DNA of 64,000 nucleotides from Natrialba sp. SSL1 (GCF_001861355.1 NZ_MASN01000017.1:1-64000), one strand, 5' to 3'. Counted from the stretch's first letter, positions 53,189 through 62,676 are shown. The notes: generated by a model from the letters alone, not told the origin. Numbers and translations: made by a program.

Positions 53189-53839
53189 TCACAATTGAGG
53201 GACGAAATGGGTGAGTATCTTGGCCTCTATCCGCTGGATATGCTCGGCGACTGTAGACTGATTCACACCCAACTCTTCCGCGACCTCCTCATAGTTCGTC
53301 TCACGAGGGAACTCAAAATACCCCATCGTGACAGCGAGTTCTAGAACCTCTTGCTGCCGTCTGGTTAGCGTCTCCTGGAGTTGTTCGATAGTGGGTCGGA
53401 ACTCCCCTCGGTTCACTAGTTCGGTGCGAACACTATCAGATACCTCCGACGCCGCCTCCTGAATCGCCTCGCTAGTCCCGGCAATTTTGACTTCTACTCC
53501 CTGTTTCGTATATACTATTGGATACTCTATCAGTATCTCCTTCTGGTCGAGGATCTTGGTTAGCACCAGGTCCGGTTCTGCAGCCTCTAGATGGGCAAAA
53601 ATGAAACCGTCTCTATCTCCCGCGAGGTCTACATTGAATACGTCCGACCTGTCCTCGAGTATCTCGATAGCCCTCTCAAGGTCTCCTTGTACCTCGTAAA
53701 GCGTAACGAGCGTATCGCCGTCGAGGACGTTGAGGTAGTGTATCTGTTTGCGAGTAACGGATGGTTCCTCACGGAGGGCAATATCCGCTGGATGGAACCC
53801 CTGTTCACCAGCATCGAGCAGCAGCGTGATTTGTCTCAT
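53189..53839 (-). CDS. Bat-type HTH-10 regulator
   Basis: A 216-residue regulator with a C-terminal HTH of the bacterio-opsin activator kind (LTRRQQEVLELAVTMGYFEFPRETNYEEVAEELGVNQSTVAEHIQRIEAKI, about 158-207) and an N-terminal sensor-like region of about 150 residues (LHYLNVLDGDTLVTLYEV and following) with no known name. The codon usage is much less GC-rich than in other genes of the window, which suggests recent arrival. The next gene in this direction is R2lox, 168 bases downstream of its stop, a possible target. Confidence 0.8.
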   Translation of the reverse strand: MRQITLLLDAGEQGFHPADIALREEPSVTRKQIHYLNVLDGDTLVTLYEVQGDLERAIEILEDRSDVFNVDLAGDRDGFIFAHLEAAEPDLVLTKILDQKEILIEYPIVYTKQGVEVKIAGTSEAIQEAASEVSDSVRTELVNRGEFRPTIEQLQETLTRRQQEVLELAVTMGYFEFPRETNYEEVAEELGVNQSTVAEHIQRIEAKILTHFVPQL

Positions 53840-54260
53840 TATCGGTATTAGTACACACGTTTGTTGTACGGGTTGTAACCGTCCCATCTAACTGTACGCG
53901 AGCGGAGCGACATGCAATACCTAAGTTTTGTATCTTTAAATGATCCCTCCTGGTTTAGTTGCCATTGCTGCGAATGTCGACTAAGTGTCGCCTTCACCCC
54001 TGGTGGTCGGTGGATGAGGGGCGTATGGCTTGTCGCATGTTCCGGATGTACGGTCGACACAGTTTACAAGTGCCCCCAAGATGGTCGGCGGTTGCGTACT
54101 GAATCATCCCCCTAACGGCTGCTTCGGATCCACAGACGTCATAGCCTGTATTAGCCGCAACTCCGATAGACGAACACGAGTTTCAGTCCGCCGCAACGCT
54201 CTCCCGAATCAATAAGTACCCGCCAGCCGACCGTCCGGACGAATACGATTTCGTCCCCAC
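53840..54260. other. AT-richer gap without a supported gene
   Basis: These 421 bases separate the divergent Bat-type regulator and helicase operon. Base content is near half AT in the first 250 bases, unlike the rest of the window. A 67-codon plus-strand frame (53912-54115) has several CxxC-like pairs (CHCCEC, CSGC) but lacks acidic residues, so I do not call it. The last 50 bases hold the probable helicase promoter. Confidence 0.4.
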
Positions 54261-56798
54261 ATGTCTCAGTCTCAACCACCCGCTTCAGACACAGCAGCCC
54301 CTCCCCTCACCGGCACGCTTCACATCCTTCCCTTCGGCGGCGGCTCGCTCGCCGCGCGTGTCGCAGAAATCTACTCGAGTACCCTCAAGCACGAACCAGT
54401 AGATGGCGACCCGCGGAACGTCCTGGTGCTCAAGCGGTTGCCGACGGCGATCGACGAGTTTGCGGCGTCGTTGCGCGAGGAAGTCGGACTCGAAGGGCGA
54501 CCGAACGTGAAGTCCTTGCCTCGGCACGCGACGGCGGTCGTAGAGGAAGCAGAGCCGGAGTTGACGCGGTTGTCCTACGAGGAGCGGATCGAATTTCTCG
54601 CGCGGGTGCTCGACGGCTACGACTGGTCGTCGTACTTCGAGCGGGCGAGCGAGCACGATTCGTTCGGTCGGGACGTGGGGCAGTTGTTGTTGGATGCGAC
54701 GTGGAACGGTGGGTTCGGTGTGGATGTGGATGTAGATGCAGATGCAGATGCAAATGCGAATCTGGATGTCGATGGATCTGTGGACACCGAGAGTGCTGGA
54801 AGCAGCAAGAGTGACGGCGCCGACACGACGGGCACGGACGACGCCGGTCACGACTACGACGACTACCTCCGGGAACTGGCCGACGTCAACGCTTCCTTCC
54901 ACGACCACCTCGCCGAGCGCGATCTGGCGGAGCAGGCCCAGACGATCGAACGCGCGATCGCGGCACTCGAGCGAGAGGCGATTCGCGAACGGATCGAGCG
55001 CGAGTTCGACGCCGTGCTCGTCGTCGAGTACGAGGAGTGTGGCGACCTCGACCGAGAATATCTGCGCGCACTCACGCGGAACGTCGACCTGATCTGCGTC
55101 GCCGAGGAGCACGCGAGTATCGAGCGGACGAAGACCGAGGCGGGATCGGTTCGGCGATTTGCGGACGAACTCGAGATCGTCGATCACACCGCTGACGGCG
55201 CGAAGAAGGGAGAAACCGACGCGATACCCGGTGTTGCCTCGGATGGCGGAACGGCAGTAGCACAGCCGACCACGGTGTCCGAACCGGGACGAGTCGGTCA
55301 ACCGTTCGGCGCGTTTCTCGCGACCGGACGGCCGACTCGCCGGGGAGAGAACGGCGAGTCTGCAGAAACGGAGAGTCACGATTCGACCACCGCTGCGCGC
55401 GTAATCAGCGAACCCACGCTCGATCAGCAAGTCGAGACCGTCGCGAACGAGATCGAGTATCTTCGACAGGAGCAGGGCCTCGAATACGAGGACGTGGCCG
55501 TCCTGCTCCGCTCTATCGGGAACCCTGCGCCGCGCGTTCGAAGGGTGCTCCAGCACGCCGGGGTGCCGACGGCCTCCGCCAGCGTCAATGGCCTCGAGCA
55601 GGATCTCGCCGTCCGGGAACTACACGCACTCGCCCAGTACCACATCGACGACCGCGAGCGGGCCTACGACCTGCTCGCGGCGCGGGTGCCGGACCTCACC
55701 GAGGATCTCGTGCAGCGCTGTGTCGTCAGGAACTCGGTTTCGAAGAGTCTGAAGCGCTGGATCGTCACGACGGACCTCAAGCGTCGAATCGCCGAGGACG
55801 CCGACCCGATCGATGCCAGAGAACAGTTTCGAAATGTCTCCCGGCTCCTCTCGATCGCCGAATTCGTCGACGAGCAGGACATCCTCGCGGGCGACTGGAT
55901 CCAGTTCGTCACCATGCTCGAGCGGGCGATCACCTACGACGCGCCATACGCTCATACGGCCGAGGTCGCCGTCCCCGAAGGCGGCGTCACCGTTGGCGAT
56001 GTGGGGCTCGTAAAACACGATAGCCGGCGCGCCGTCTTCCTGCTTAACGTCGTCGATGGCGAATATCCGGGGAGCGAACCCCTCTCCCCGCTCTTTCCGA
56101 CCGCCTGGATCAAACGGATGGACGGCTACCCGGCCGTCACGAATCCGAGTCCGGAGGCCGTCGCGGAGACGTACGCCACCGTCAACGTCGACGAGATCAC
56201 CGACAACGCGTTCGAACGCTATCACGCCGAACGGACGCGCCGCCAGCTCGCGATCGGTACCCGCGCCGCCGAGGAGCACCTCTATTTCTGTACCTACCGC
56301 CAGACGGACGGCTCGGTTGGCCGCCTGCAACACCGATCACGGTATCTGCACGCGATCGACGAACACCCACATCCCGCGCTCTCGCTCGCTGACCTCGACG
56401 GAGCGGACGTTCCTGATCGCGACCTCTACACCCTCGGCAGCGCCTCCGCCGAAATCCTGTCTCAGCCCTGGAACGCCCTCGAAACGGTCCAGGCCGAAGC
56501 CAGCACCGGCGGCGAGGTCGCACTCGAGTCCACCGAAGAAACGCTGGCTGCGATCCAGCGGGTACTCGAGGACAGCGATAATGTGGACTCGCGGTTCGAG
56601 CGGGCGGTCGAGACGCAGTTCGACCTGGCGAGAGGGGCGATTCGACCGGAGAGTGGTGAGAGCGGTGGTAGTGGCGGTAGTAGTGAGAGCGGTAAGTGTG
56701 GTGAGAACGGTGAGAGTGACGGTAGGAGGCGAGTAGATGACGATGGACGGGAAGATGACGACAGACTGGGCGGAAACGGCGGAGGTGAGACGCGATGA
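54261..56798 (+). CDS. AddB-like inactive helicase subunit (UvrD-type C-terminal motifs)
   Basis: An 845-residue protein that looks like the helicase half of AddB. The N-terminus has a worn P-loop (ILPFGGGSLAARV, 22-34, no Lys or GKT), a region of Asp/Ala repeats (DVDVDADADANANLDVD, about 153-172), and from about 385 the UvrD-type C-terminal motifs: YEDVAVLLRS (IV, about 409), GVTVGDVGLVKHD (V, about 575) and ERTRRQLAIGTRAAEEHLYF (VI, about 656). With no Walker A it should not hydrolyse ATP. It ends in a Ser/Gly/Glu-rich tail (about 795-845), and its TGA overlaps the start of the next gene by four bases. Confidence 0.65.
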   Translation: MSQSQPPASDTAAPPLTGTLHILPFGGGSLAARVAEIYSSTLKHEPVDGDPRNVLVLKRLPTAIDEFAASLREEVGLEGRPNVKSLPRHATAVVEEAEPELTRLSYEERIEFLARVLDGYDWSSYFERASEHDSFGRDVGQLLLDATWNGGFGVDVDVDADADANANLDVDGSVDTESAGSSKSDGADTTGTDDAGHDYDDYLRELADVNASFHDHLAERDLAEQAQTIERAIAALEREAIRERIEREFDAVLVVEYEECGDLDREYLRALTRNVDLICVAEEHASIERTKTEAGSVRRFADELEIVDHTADGAKKGETDAIPGVASDGGTAVAQPTTVSEPGRVGQPFGAFLATGRPTRRGENGESAETESHDSTTAARVISEPTLDQQVETVANEIEYLRQEQGLEYEDVAVLLRSIGNPAPRVRRVLQHAGVPTASASVNGLEQDLAVRELHALAQYHIDDRERAYDLLAARVPDLTEDLVQRCVVRNSVSKSLKRWIVTTDLKRRIAEDADPIDAREQFRNVSRLLSIAEFVDEQDILAGDWIQFVTMLERAITYDAPYAHTAEVAVPEGGVTVGDVGLVKHDSRRAVFLLNVVDGEYPGSEPLSPLFPTAWIKRMDGYPAVTNPSPEAVAETYATVNVDEITDNAFERYHAERTRRQLAIGTRAAEEHLYFCTYRQTDGSVGRLQHRSRYLHAIDEHPHPALSLADLDGADVPDRDLYTLGSASAEILSQPWNALETVQAEASTGGEVALESTEETLAAIQRVLEDSDNVDSRFERAVETQFDLARGAIRPESGESGGSGGSSESGKCGENGESDGRRRVDDDGREDDDRLGGNGGGETR

Positions 56799-57805
56799 CG
56801 CCATCATCGTCTGTTGAAAGTGAGGCAGACGACGAGTCGGCTGCGCAAGCGGATCAAACCGTCGTCACCGCCGACGCGCTCGCGACACACCTCGTCTGCC
56901 CGCGCCAGTACGAGTTCGCGTTCGAACGCCCGCTCTCGGCGCGCGAGACGAGCACTGACCGGGTTCGCGACCGCCGTCGGCAACTGCTCCGGCGGTCGAT
57001 TATCGCCGGACTCCGCTCGGAGGCGAATGCAGACGAGGAGCGTGTCGAGGCTGCACTCGAGTGGCTCGATCACGAGTGGCGACAGGCCAGCGCTGGTGAC
57101 CGGCAGCCCTACATCGCAGACGCACAGGAGCAGTACGATGCGGACGCGTTGGCGGCTGCGGTGGAGGCGTACTTCGAGAACGGCGGGCACGAGCATGCCG
57201 AGCGGCTGGTCGAGGCGGACACCGTGGTCAGCTACGAGCGCGACGACGTCCGATACGAGGCGACCGTCGACGCCGTGGTCGAGCGCGACAGGGGCTATCT
57301 CGGCATCAGGTACGTCCCGACGCTACACGGCGTCTTGCAGGTAAGCTGGTCTGACACGCACGTCCGGGAGTTCGTGGACGGCCAGTCGTACTATCCGCGC
57401 CAGATCGGCAGTTTCGTCAGGGCGGGTGTTGCGATTCGGGGGCTGAAGGCCGAGTACGGCTTCGATCTGCCCTGTGACTTCGCCTACGTCGCGCCGCTGG
57501 CTGAGAGTCGGCCGGCCTACGAGTCCGAGTCGGGCGTGCGCGTCGACGTGGAGCAACGGCACTTCGAGGACGCATTCGAGGAGGAGACGCGGGACCTCGT
57601 GGACCTGATCGAGGAGCGAGCCGCAGCGATTGTCGACGGGAAAACCGACCCGCGGGCGTGGCGGTTCGAGAAGATCATCGACTCAGCCTGCCAGTACTGC
57701 GCCTATCGGGACGCCTGTCCCGATCGGATGGGTGCCGAACTCGCGTTTATCGACCGGGAACCGACTCGCGGTGAGCGTGGTGGGCGAGGTGAGATCGATG
57801 ACTGA
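56795..57805 (+). CDS. Cas4/AddB-nuclease-like Fe-S protein, probably inactive
   Basis: A 336-residue protein of the RecB/Cas4 nuclease fold. Four cysteines (C35 in LVCPRQYEF; C299, C302 and C308 in CQYCAYRDAC) match the iron-sulfur pattern of Cas4 and AddB. D159 (ATVDAVV) is the first active-site acid, but the expected Asp/Glu-x-Lys pair in the next strand is replaced (YLGIRYVP, about 168-175), so nuclease activity is doubtful. Q203 and Y199/Y200 partly keep the later QxxY-type motif. It overlaps the gene before it by four bases and the next by eight. Together with the upstream gene it corresponds to the two halves of bacterial AddB. Confidence 0.7.
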   Translation: MTPSSSVESEADDESAAQADQTVVTADALATHLVCPRQYEFAFERPLSARETSTDRVRDRRRQLLRRSIIAGLRSEANADEERVEAALEWLDHEWRQASAGDRQPYIADAQEQYDADALAAAVEAYFENGGHEHAERLVEADTVVSYERDDVRYEATVDAVVERDRGYLGIRYVPTLHGVLQVSWSDTHVREFVDGQSYYPRQIGSFVRAGVAIRGLKAEYGFDLPCDFAYVAPLAESRPAYESESGVRVDVEQRHFEDAFEEETRDLVDLIEERAAAIVDGKTDPRAWRFEKIIDSACQYCAYRDACPDRMGAELAFIDREPTRGERGGRGEIDD

Positions 57806-60800
57806 GCGTGAGACAATGAGTGAGCGTGAGACAACGACTGATACCGCGGACGCTGTCGCACCGACCAGTGAGACGGACGCCGAACCCGACGCCGCAGCTC
57901 TCGAGCCGAAGGGCAACCAGCCGGCCGTCATCGACGCGACCGGCGGCGCACACACCGTCGAGGCCGTCGCCGGCTCCGGCAAGACGACGACGATGGTCAA
58001 GCGCCTGCAGGCCGAAATCGAGGAGCGCGACGTTGCGCCCAACCGGCTGCTGGTGCTCACCTTCGCGAACGAAGCCGCCCACACGATTCAGGAGAAACTC
58101 CGCGAGGCGCTCGGTCCGCAGGTCGCCTTCGATATCGACGTCTACACCTACCACTCGTTCAGCTCGAAGCTTCTGACCGAGTACGCCTACCACGTCGGCG
58201 TCTCGCCCGAGTTTGACCTCGTCACCGAGGAAGACCGTCCGCAACTGATCGAGTCCGTCTACGAGGAGGTCGACTTCTCGTTCGTCGCAGCCGGCTCGCC
58301 CTCCGCCGGCGGCACGAGCGACCAGACGCTCTCCGCGCTCACCTCGTTCATCGAGGCGATGCGCCGCGAAGCCGTCTCTCCCGCCGATATCCGCTCGTAT
58401 CTCCCCAGCGACGAGGACCTGCGAGACCTGCTCGGCCTCGTTACCGACCTCGAGGAGATGGCCCATCAGGTCATCAACGTCGACGCGAACGACCTCTTCG
58501 GGAACGCGGACGACCTCGCCGACCGCTGTGACCGCCTGCCGCGAGTCTACCGCGCGAAAGCCAGCCAGTTCGACGGCGGCGGTCGGGTTCACTCGGCCGT
58601 TAGCGCCCACCTCGAGGCGATGGCCGAAACAGCCGAGAACATGGCCGACCACCTCCGAACTGAATCCGAACTCGAGTGGCAGGCGTTTCGGCTCCCCGAG
58701 GCGATGTTCGAGGGCGAGCGGGGGCCACTGACCTCGATCACGCAGACGCCGATGGGGCGGCTGTCGAACTACGTTCACATGCTCCGGCGGGCACGAGCGT
58801 TCGTCGGCGCGTACGAGGCCTATCTCGAGGCGCTCGAGGAGCGCAACGCCTTCGACTACGACGAACTGATCCACCGGACCGTCGACTTGCTTCGCGACGA
58901 GCGCGTCCGTGACGATATCCTCGCCGAGTGGGACGCCGTCTACTGCGACGAGTTTCAGGACACGGACGAGTCTCAACTCGAGTTGGTCGAGGAACTGCGC
59001 GACGGCCTCGATATCATGGTCGTCGGCGACAGCGATCAGGCCATCCACGAGTGGCGCGGGCAGGATCCCGAGAACATGTCGAAACTGCCCGAGTCGTTCG
59101 AGGAGATCGGCCTGGACCTGAACTTCCGGTCGCGCCAGCCGATTCTCGATCTGGCGACGAATCTCGATCCCGACAAGGACGAGATCGAGGCGTACAAGGA
59201 GCCGAACCCGCCCAGCGTCGTCACAGTCGACAGCGAGGGCGAGCGCACGCCGGCGCAGGTGAGCACGACAATTTCACACCTCCTCACGGGTCGGTTCGAG
59301 GACGTTCCAGAGCGCAAACTCGAGGACATCGCGGTACTCGTCCGCCAGAACCAGAACGCCCGCGATATCGCGGCTCAGCTGGATCGCGACAGCATTCCCT
59401 ACACCCTCTCGAGTGACGCCTCTGGCGAACTCGGCCACGGCGTGCGGACGGTGCTGTCGTACTTCCGGGTCCTCGTGGAACCCGGCGACGATGTGAGCTG
59501 GCAGCGCGTCCTCTTGCATCTCTATCGCGTCCCCGAGGTCGATGTGGATACGTTGCTGCGAGCCGGCGAGACCGTTCCGGCGGGGTACGACGCGCTCGCA
59601 GAGCCGGCCGCCGAACTTCGCTGTCCCGACCGCGTTCGCGAGGCGCTCACGGACTACGACACGCTTCAGTCGGTCTCGGACACCCACTCGATCTCCGAGC
59701 TCTACCGGCATTTCAAGCGCGAGACGCGCATCGACTGGTTCCTCCGGGAACACGACCGGGACGCCCTCGCCAACGTCGAGCGGCTGATCGAGGCGTTCAA
59801 CGACAGTCCCGTCCAGTCCGAACTAACACCGGCGTTCGTCGACTACCTGGAGCGCCAGGCCCACCTGCTCTCGGCCGACGACGAGACGGCGACCAGCCCC
59901 GGTTCGCAGTCCGAAAATGCCGTCGACGTCATGACGATCCACCAGGCGAAGGGCCTCGACTTCGATACCGTTCTGCTCCCCTTCCTCACCGAATCCGAGT
60001 TCGGCCACATCACCCTCGCGAACTACCAGCGAGACCTCTACCGCTACGACGTGCTCGTCGACGACGTGCAGGGCGAGCTGGCCGATCCGCTGCGGGCCGA
60101 CTGCAGCGACGACCAGATCGCAGAGGAGTGGCGCGTCCTCCACGTCGCGCTCACCCGTGCGAAAGAGCACCTGTTCCTCTTCGGCAACGACGTCGAGGAG
60201 CAAGGGCCCGGTGCCGACATGCTGGACGAGCACCTGCCCGGCGAGCGCAGCGAGACGCCGATCCACTGGTCCGCCGAGGGGCCACGCTTCCCCGTCTGGA
60301 ACGCACTCATGGACAGCTACGACGAGATCTCGGCCGACACACCCGACGCCGTCAGGGACTACACGGACGCCGTCAACCGCGGCGTCGACGAGGACCCGGG
60401 GACGATCACGTACTACCAGACCGAGGTCTCGACCGACGAAGCGCTCGAGACGGTACTCGAGTTCGCCGACAGGGTCGTCGCCGGGACGCTCGCTGATGGC
60501 GACAGCGCTTCAAATCCGAACACCGCCCGCTTCGCCGACGCCCCCCTCGGTACCAGCGTCGACGTCGAACTTGCCCGCCAGCACAGCCACACCGCACTCG
60601 AGTCCGTCCGCAACTGCGAGCGAAAGCACGTCCTCGATCACGTGGTGGATGCGTTCCCCGACCCGATTCCAGCTACCGGCGGGGAAGCAGAAGTGACGCA
60701 AGCCGACGTGGGTTCGCTCTTCCACGACGTCGCCGAACTCGCCTACTGGCGCGGCTACGACAGCAAAGCCGAGTGGCGCGACGCCTGTGAATGGGTCGCC

Positions 60801-61364
60801 CGCAGCCGCGACCTGACGACCGCACTGGAGCCGGCACTCGAGTGCATCGATCGCTACTTCGAGACCGATGTGCCGGAGTGGCCGGCGGTCGGGGCTGAGG
60901 TGCCGATCGCCGTCGAGGGCGACGATATTGAAGATCTGGACGGCGATGCCATCGCGGATATTGAGGGCGACGTGACCGGCTACGTCGACAGCGTTCGCCG
61001 CCACCCAGACGGCGGCCTCGTCGTGCTCGACTACAAGACGAGCCAGGCACAGAAGGACCTGGAGACGAGCCACCAACTCGAGCTCTACGTCCGTGCCTGT
61101 CGGGACCGCTTCGACGAGCCGATCGGCCACGCGGGCTACGTCTACGTCGGCGACGCCGGACCAGCAGTCCAGCTGTTCACGGTCGACGAACTGGCCACGC
61201 TGTGGGAGTCGGTACTCGAGGACCTGTCGGCAGCGGACGGTTCGTCGTTCGCGAACGCGACGCCGGGACCACACTGTCAGTTCTGTCCGCACCGATCGCT
61301 CGGCTGTTCCGAGGGCGAAGACGAGTCACCGTCTCTGGATGCGTTTCAGATCGATGGCCAGTGA
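57798..61364 (+). CDS. AddA-like UvrD helicase with Cas4/RecB-type nuclease domain
   Basis: A 1188-residue superfamily 1 helicase fused to a nuclease. The helicase motifs are complete: Walker A AVAGSGKTTT (K62), motif II CDEFQDTD (D384, E385), III VVGDSDQAIHEWRG, V IHQAKGLDFD and VI HVALTRAKEHLF. The C-terminal nuclease has D1064 (GYVDSV), D1078/K1080 (LDYKTS) and HQLELY, and Fe-S cysteines C940, C1160, C1163 and C1169. It should unwind and cut DNA ends, as bacterial AddA does. The start ATG at 57798 overlaps the preceding stop by eight bases. It is the active engine of this three-gene unit. Confidence 0.82.
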   Translation: MTERETMSERETTTDTADAVAPTSETDAEPDAAALEPKGNQPAVIDATGGAHTVEAVAGSGKTTTMVKRLQAEIEERDVAPNRLLVLTFANEAAHTIQEKLREALGPQVAFDIDVYTYHSFSSKLLTEYAYHVGVSPEFDLVTEEDRPQLIESVYEEVDFSFVAAGSPSAGGTSDQTLSALTSFIEAMRREAVSPADIRSYLPSDEDLRDLLGLVTDLEEMAHQVINVDANDLFGNADDLADRCDRLPRVYRAKASQFDGGGRVHSAVSAHLEAMAETAENMADHLRTESELEWQAFRLPEAMFEGERGPLTSITQTPMGRLSNYVHMLRRARAFVGAYEAYLEALEERNAFDYDELIHRTVDLLRDERVRDDILAEWDAVYCDEFQDTDESQLELVEELRDGLDIMVVGDSDQAIHEWRGQDPENMSKLPESFEEIGLDLNFRSRQPILDLATNLDPDKDEIEAYKEPNPPSVVTVDSEGERTPAQVSTTISHLLTGRFEDVPERKLEDIAVLVRQNQNARDIAAQLDRDSIPYTLSSDASGELGHGVRTVLSYFRVLVEPGDDVSWQRVLLHLYRVPEVDVDTLLRAGETVPAGYDALAEPAAELRCPDRVREALTDYDTLQSVSDTHSISELYRHFKRETRIDWFLREHDRDALANVERLIEAFNDSPVQSELTPAFVDYLERQAHLLSADDETATSPGSQSENAVDVMTIHQAKGLDFDTVLLPFLTESEFGHITLANYQRDLYRYDVLVDDVQGELADPLRADCSDDQIAEEWRVLHVALTRAKEHLFLFGNDVEEQGPGADMLDEHLPGERSETPIHWSAEGPRFPVWNALMDSYDEISADTPDAVRDYTDAVNRGVDEDPGTITYYQTEVSTDEALETVLEFADRVVAGTLADGDSASNPNTARFADAPLGTSVDVELARQHSHTALESVRNCERKHVLDHVVDAFPDPIPATGGEAEVTQADVGSLFHDVAELAYWRGYDSKAEWRDACEWVARSRDLTTALEPALECIDRYFETDVPEWPAVGAEVPIAVEGDDIEDLDGDAIADIEGDVTGYVDSVRRHPDGGLVVLDYKTSQAQKDLETSHQLELYVRACRDRFDEPIGHAGYVYVGDAGPAVQLFTVDELATLWESVLEDLSAADGSSFANATPGPHCQFCPHRSLGCSEGEDESPSLDAFQIDGQ

Positions 61365-61447
61365 GTTTCGGACCGAGTGCATTCGTTCGTGCGGACTCCC
61401 CCGTCCGTGTTCGGTCGGGTTTCTCGCGGCTCTGGCCGTGTCAACTA

Positions 61448-62404
61448 CTACGGCGTCGTATCAGACCCTCCGATTCGACTAGTCTCGGGTCGACGCGGTC
61501 GGTCCGGAGCGACCGCGTGCGCAAGCACCTCGAGTCCTGTCCCGAGCGGGTACTCGAGAACTGCCGCCGGCTCCTCGAGCACGCGTCCGAAAACTAGCTC
61601 TGACGCTCGTGCAACCGGGTTCCAGGTATCATAGTAGGCGTCGTAGACGCCCGCCATCTCCGCAGTTTCCATGTACCCACAGAGCACGTACCCCTCGGGT
61701 CGTCGCTCGAGCACCACCGACTCAGTGTACATGGACTCGGCTTCGAGCATCGCCGCGCTCCACCGCTCGACGGGGCCGAGCTCGATCTCACCCGCCGCAA
61801 CACGCCGCGAGAGTCCGGCGAATCGGTCCGCGAGCCGCTCAGCCAGCCCCGGTTTCAGGTGCAACTGGACGAGGGCGATATCGACGCTGTTCTCGAGTGC
61901 TGCACCGCTGACGGCGAGGGGGCCATCGTCGGTCCCCGTCGCGGTCCGAGGTCGGTTCGGGTTGACCGCGTGGACGAGCAGCTCGCGGTCGACGCGGGCT
62001 TCCTCGGCGACAAGCGCGTCGTCCTCGAGTGGGAACGCCGCCTCGATTCGCGATTCTGGATTCTCCCAGTCGGCCATCGCGGCGTGTGGCACCTCGACGT
62101 ACCAGATCAGCTCCGGGTCGTCGCCAGCGTCGAGAAACAGCGTCGCCGTGGCCGCGCCCTCGAGCCCGAGCAGCGGTCGCGGGTCGTCAGGGTCGACACA
62201 GCGATCGGCGACTGCCTCGCGAACGGACTCGAGGCGGTCCTCGTCGATGGATCGACGGACGAGAAATGCGCTCGCGTGTCGCTCAGTGATGTTCTGGGAT
62301 TCGTGCGCTGTCGACGCAACCCGCTGGCGATACCGCGCGTAGCTGACGGTGGCGGCGAGTACTCCGAGAACGATGCTCCGGCGTATCCACGGTCGAAGGT
62401 CCAT
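61448..62404 (-). CDS. Membrane-anchored haloarchaeal protein, unknown
   Basis: A 318-residue protein with one N-terminal transmembrane segment (about 6-24; WIRRSIVLGVLAATVSYAR) followed by a large soluble acidic part. Pieces such as RHASAFLVRRSIDEDRLESVREAVAD and LCGYMETAEMAGVYDAYYDTWNPVA repeat, resembling two copies of a small dimeric alpha-beta (DUF6176-like) fold; this is a weak guess. It is transcribed toward the helicase gene, which it faces tail to tail. Function unknown. Confidence 0.6.
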   Translation of the reverse strand: MDLRPWIRRSIVLGVLAATVSYARYRQRVASTAHESQNITERHASAFLVRRSIDEDRLESVREAVADRCVDPDDPRPLLGLEGAATATLFLDAGDDPELIWYVEVPHAAMADWENPESRIEAAFPLEDDALVAEEARVDRELLVHAVNPNRPRTATGTDDGPLAVSGAALENSVDIALVQLHLKPGLAERLADRFAGLSRRVAAGEIELGPVERWSAAMLEAESMYTESVVLERRPEGYVLCGYMETAEMAGVYDAYYDTWNPVARASELVFGRVLEEPAAVLEYPLGTGLEVLAHAVAPDRPRRPETSRIGGSDTTP

Positions 62405-62566
62405 ACTAGATGGTCGACGCGAGCGGCGTTCGCACTGTTCCCGAAACCTATCGCCTCTTTAAGTACTCTGTGAGAGAGTCGTTGCCTGCTCATGGGTGTC
62501 GAATCCGTTCTCGTCACAGCCCGTACCTCGCGGTGTCGACCCCTGATCACAACGGAGAAATTGGAG

Positions 62567-62638
62567 TGGACTCGCCGGGATTTGAACCCGGGGCCTCTCC
62601 CATGCCAAGGGAGTGATCTACCTCTGATCTACGAGCCC
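62567..62638 (-). tRNA. tRNA-Ala (GGC anticodon)
   Basis: Read on the minus strand from 62638, the sequence folds as a full tRNA: acceptor GGGCTCG pairs with CGAGTCC (one G-T), the T-arm has GGGTTCAAATCCC, the D-arm has AGATCAGAGGTAGATC and the anticodon stem is CTCCC/GGGAG with loop TTGGCAT, giving anticodon GGC, which reads GCC. The discriminator base is A. CCA is not encoded. Length is 72 bases. Confidence 0.95.
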
Positions 62639-62670
62639 GCTTCGCAATACGCACTTTCCCACGGGAATAG

Positions 62671-62676
62671 ATAAAC
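62671..62676 (-). promoter_or_regulatory. TATA element of tRNA-Ala
   Basis: On the minus strand GGTTTATC lies about 33-38 bases before the tRNA start, the usual place for a haloarchaeal TATA box. Confidence 0.55.

Noticed and set aside
53912-54115. 67-codon frame with CHCCEC and CSGC
   Set aside because: It suggested a zinc-finger protein, but spacing is irregular, composition is not halophilic, and no family matches.
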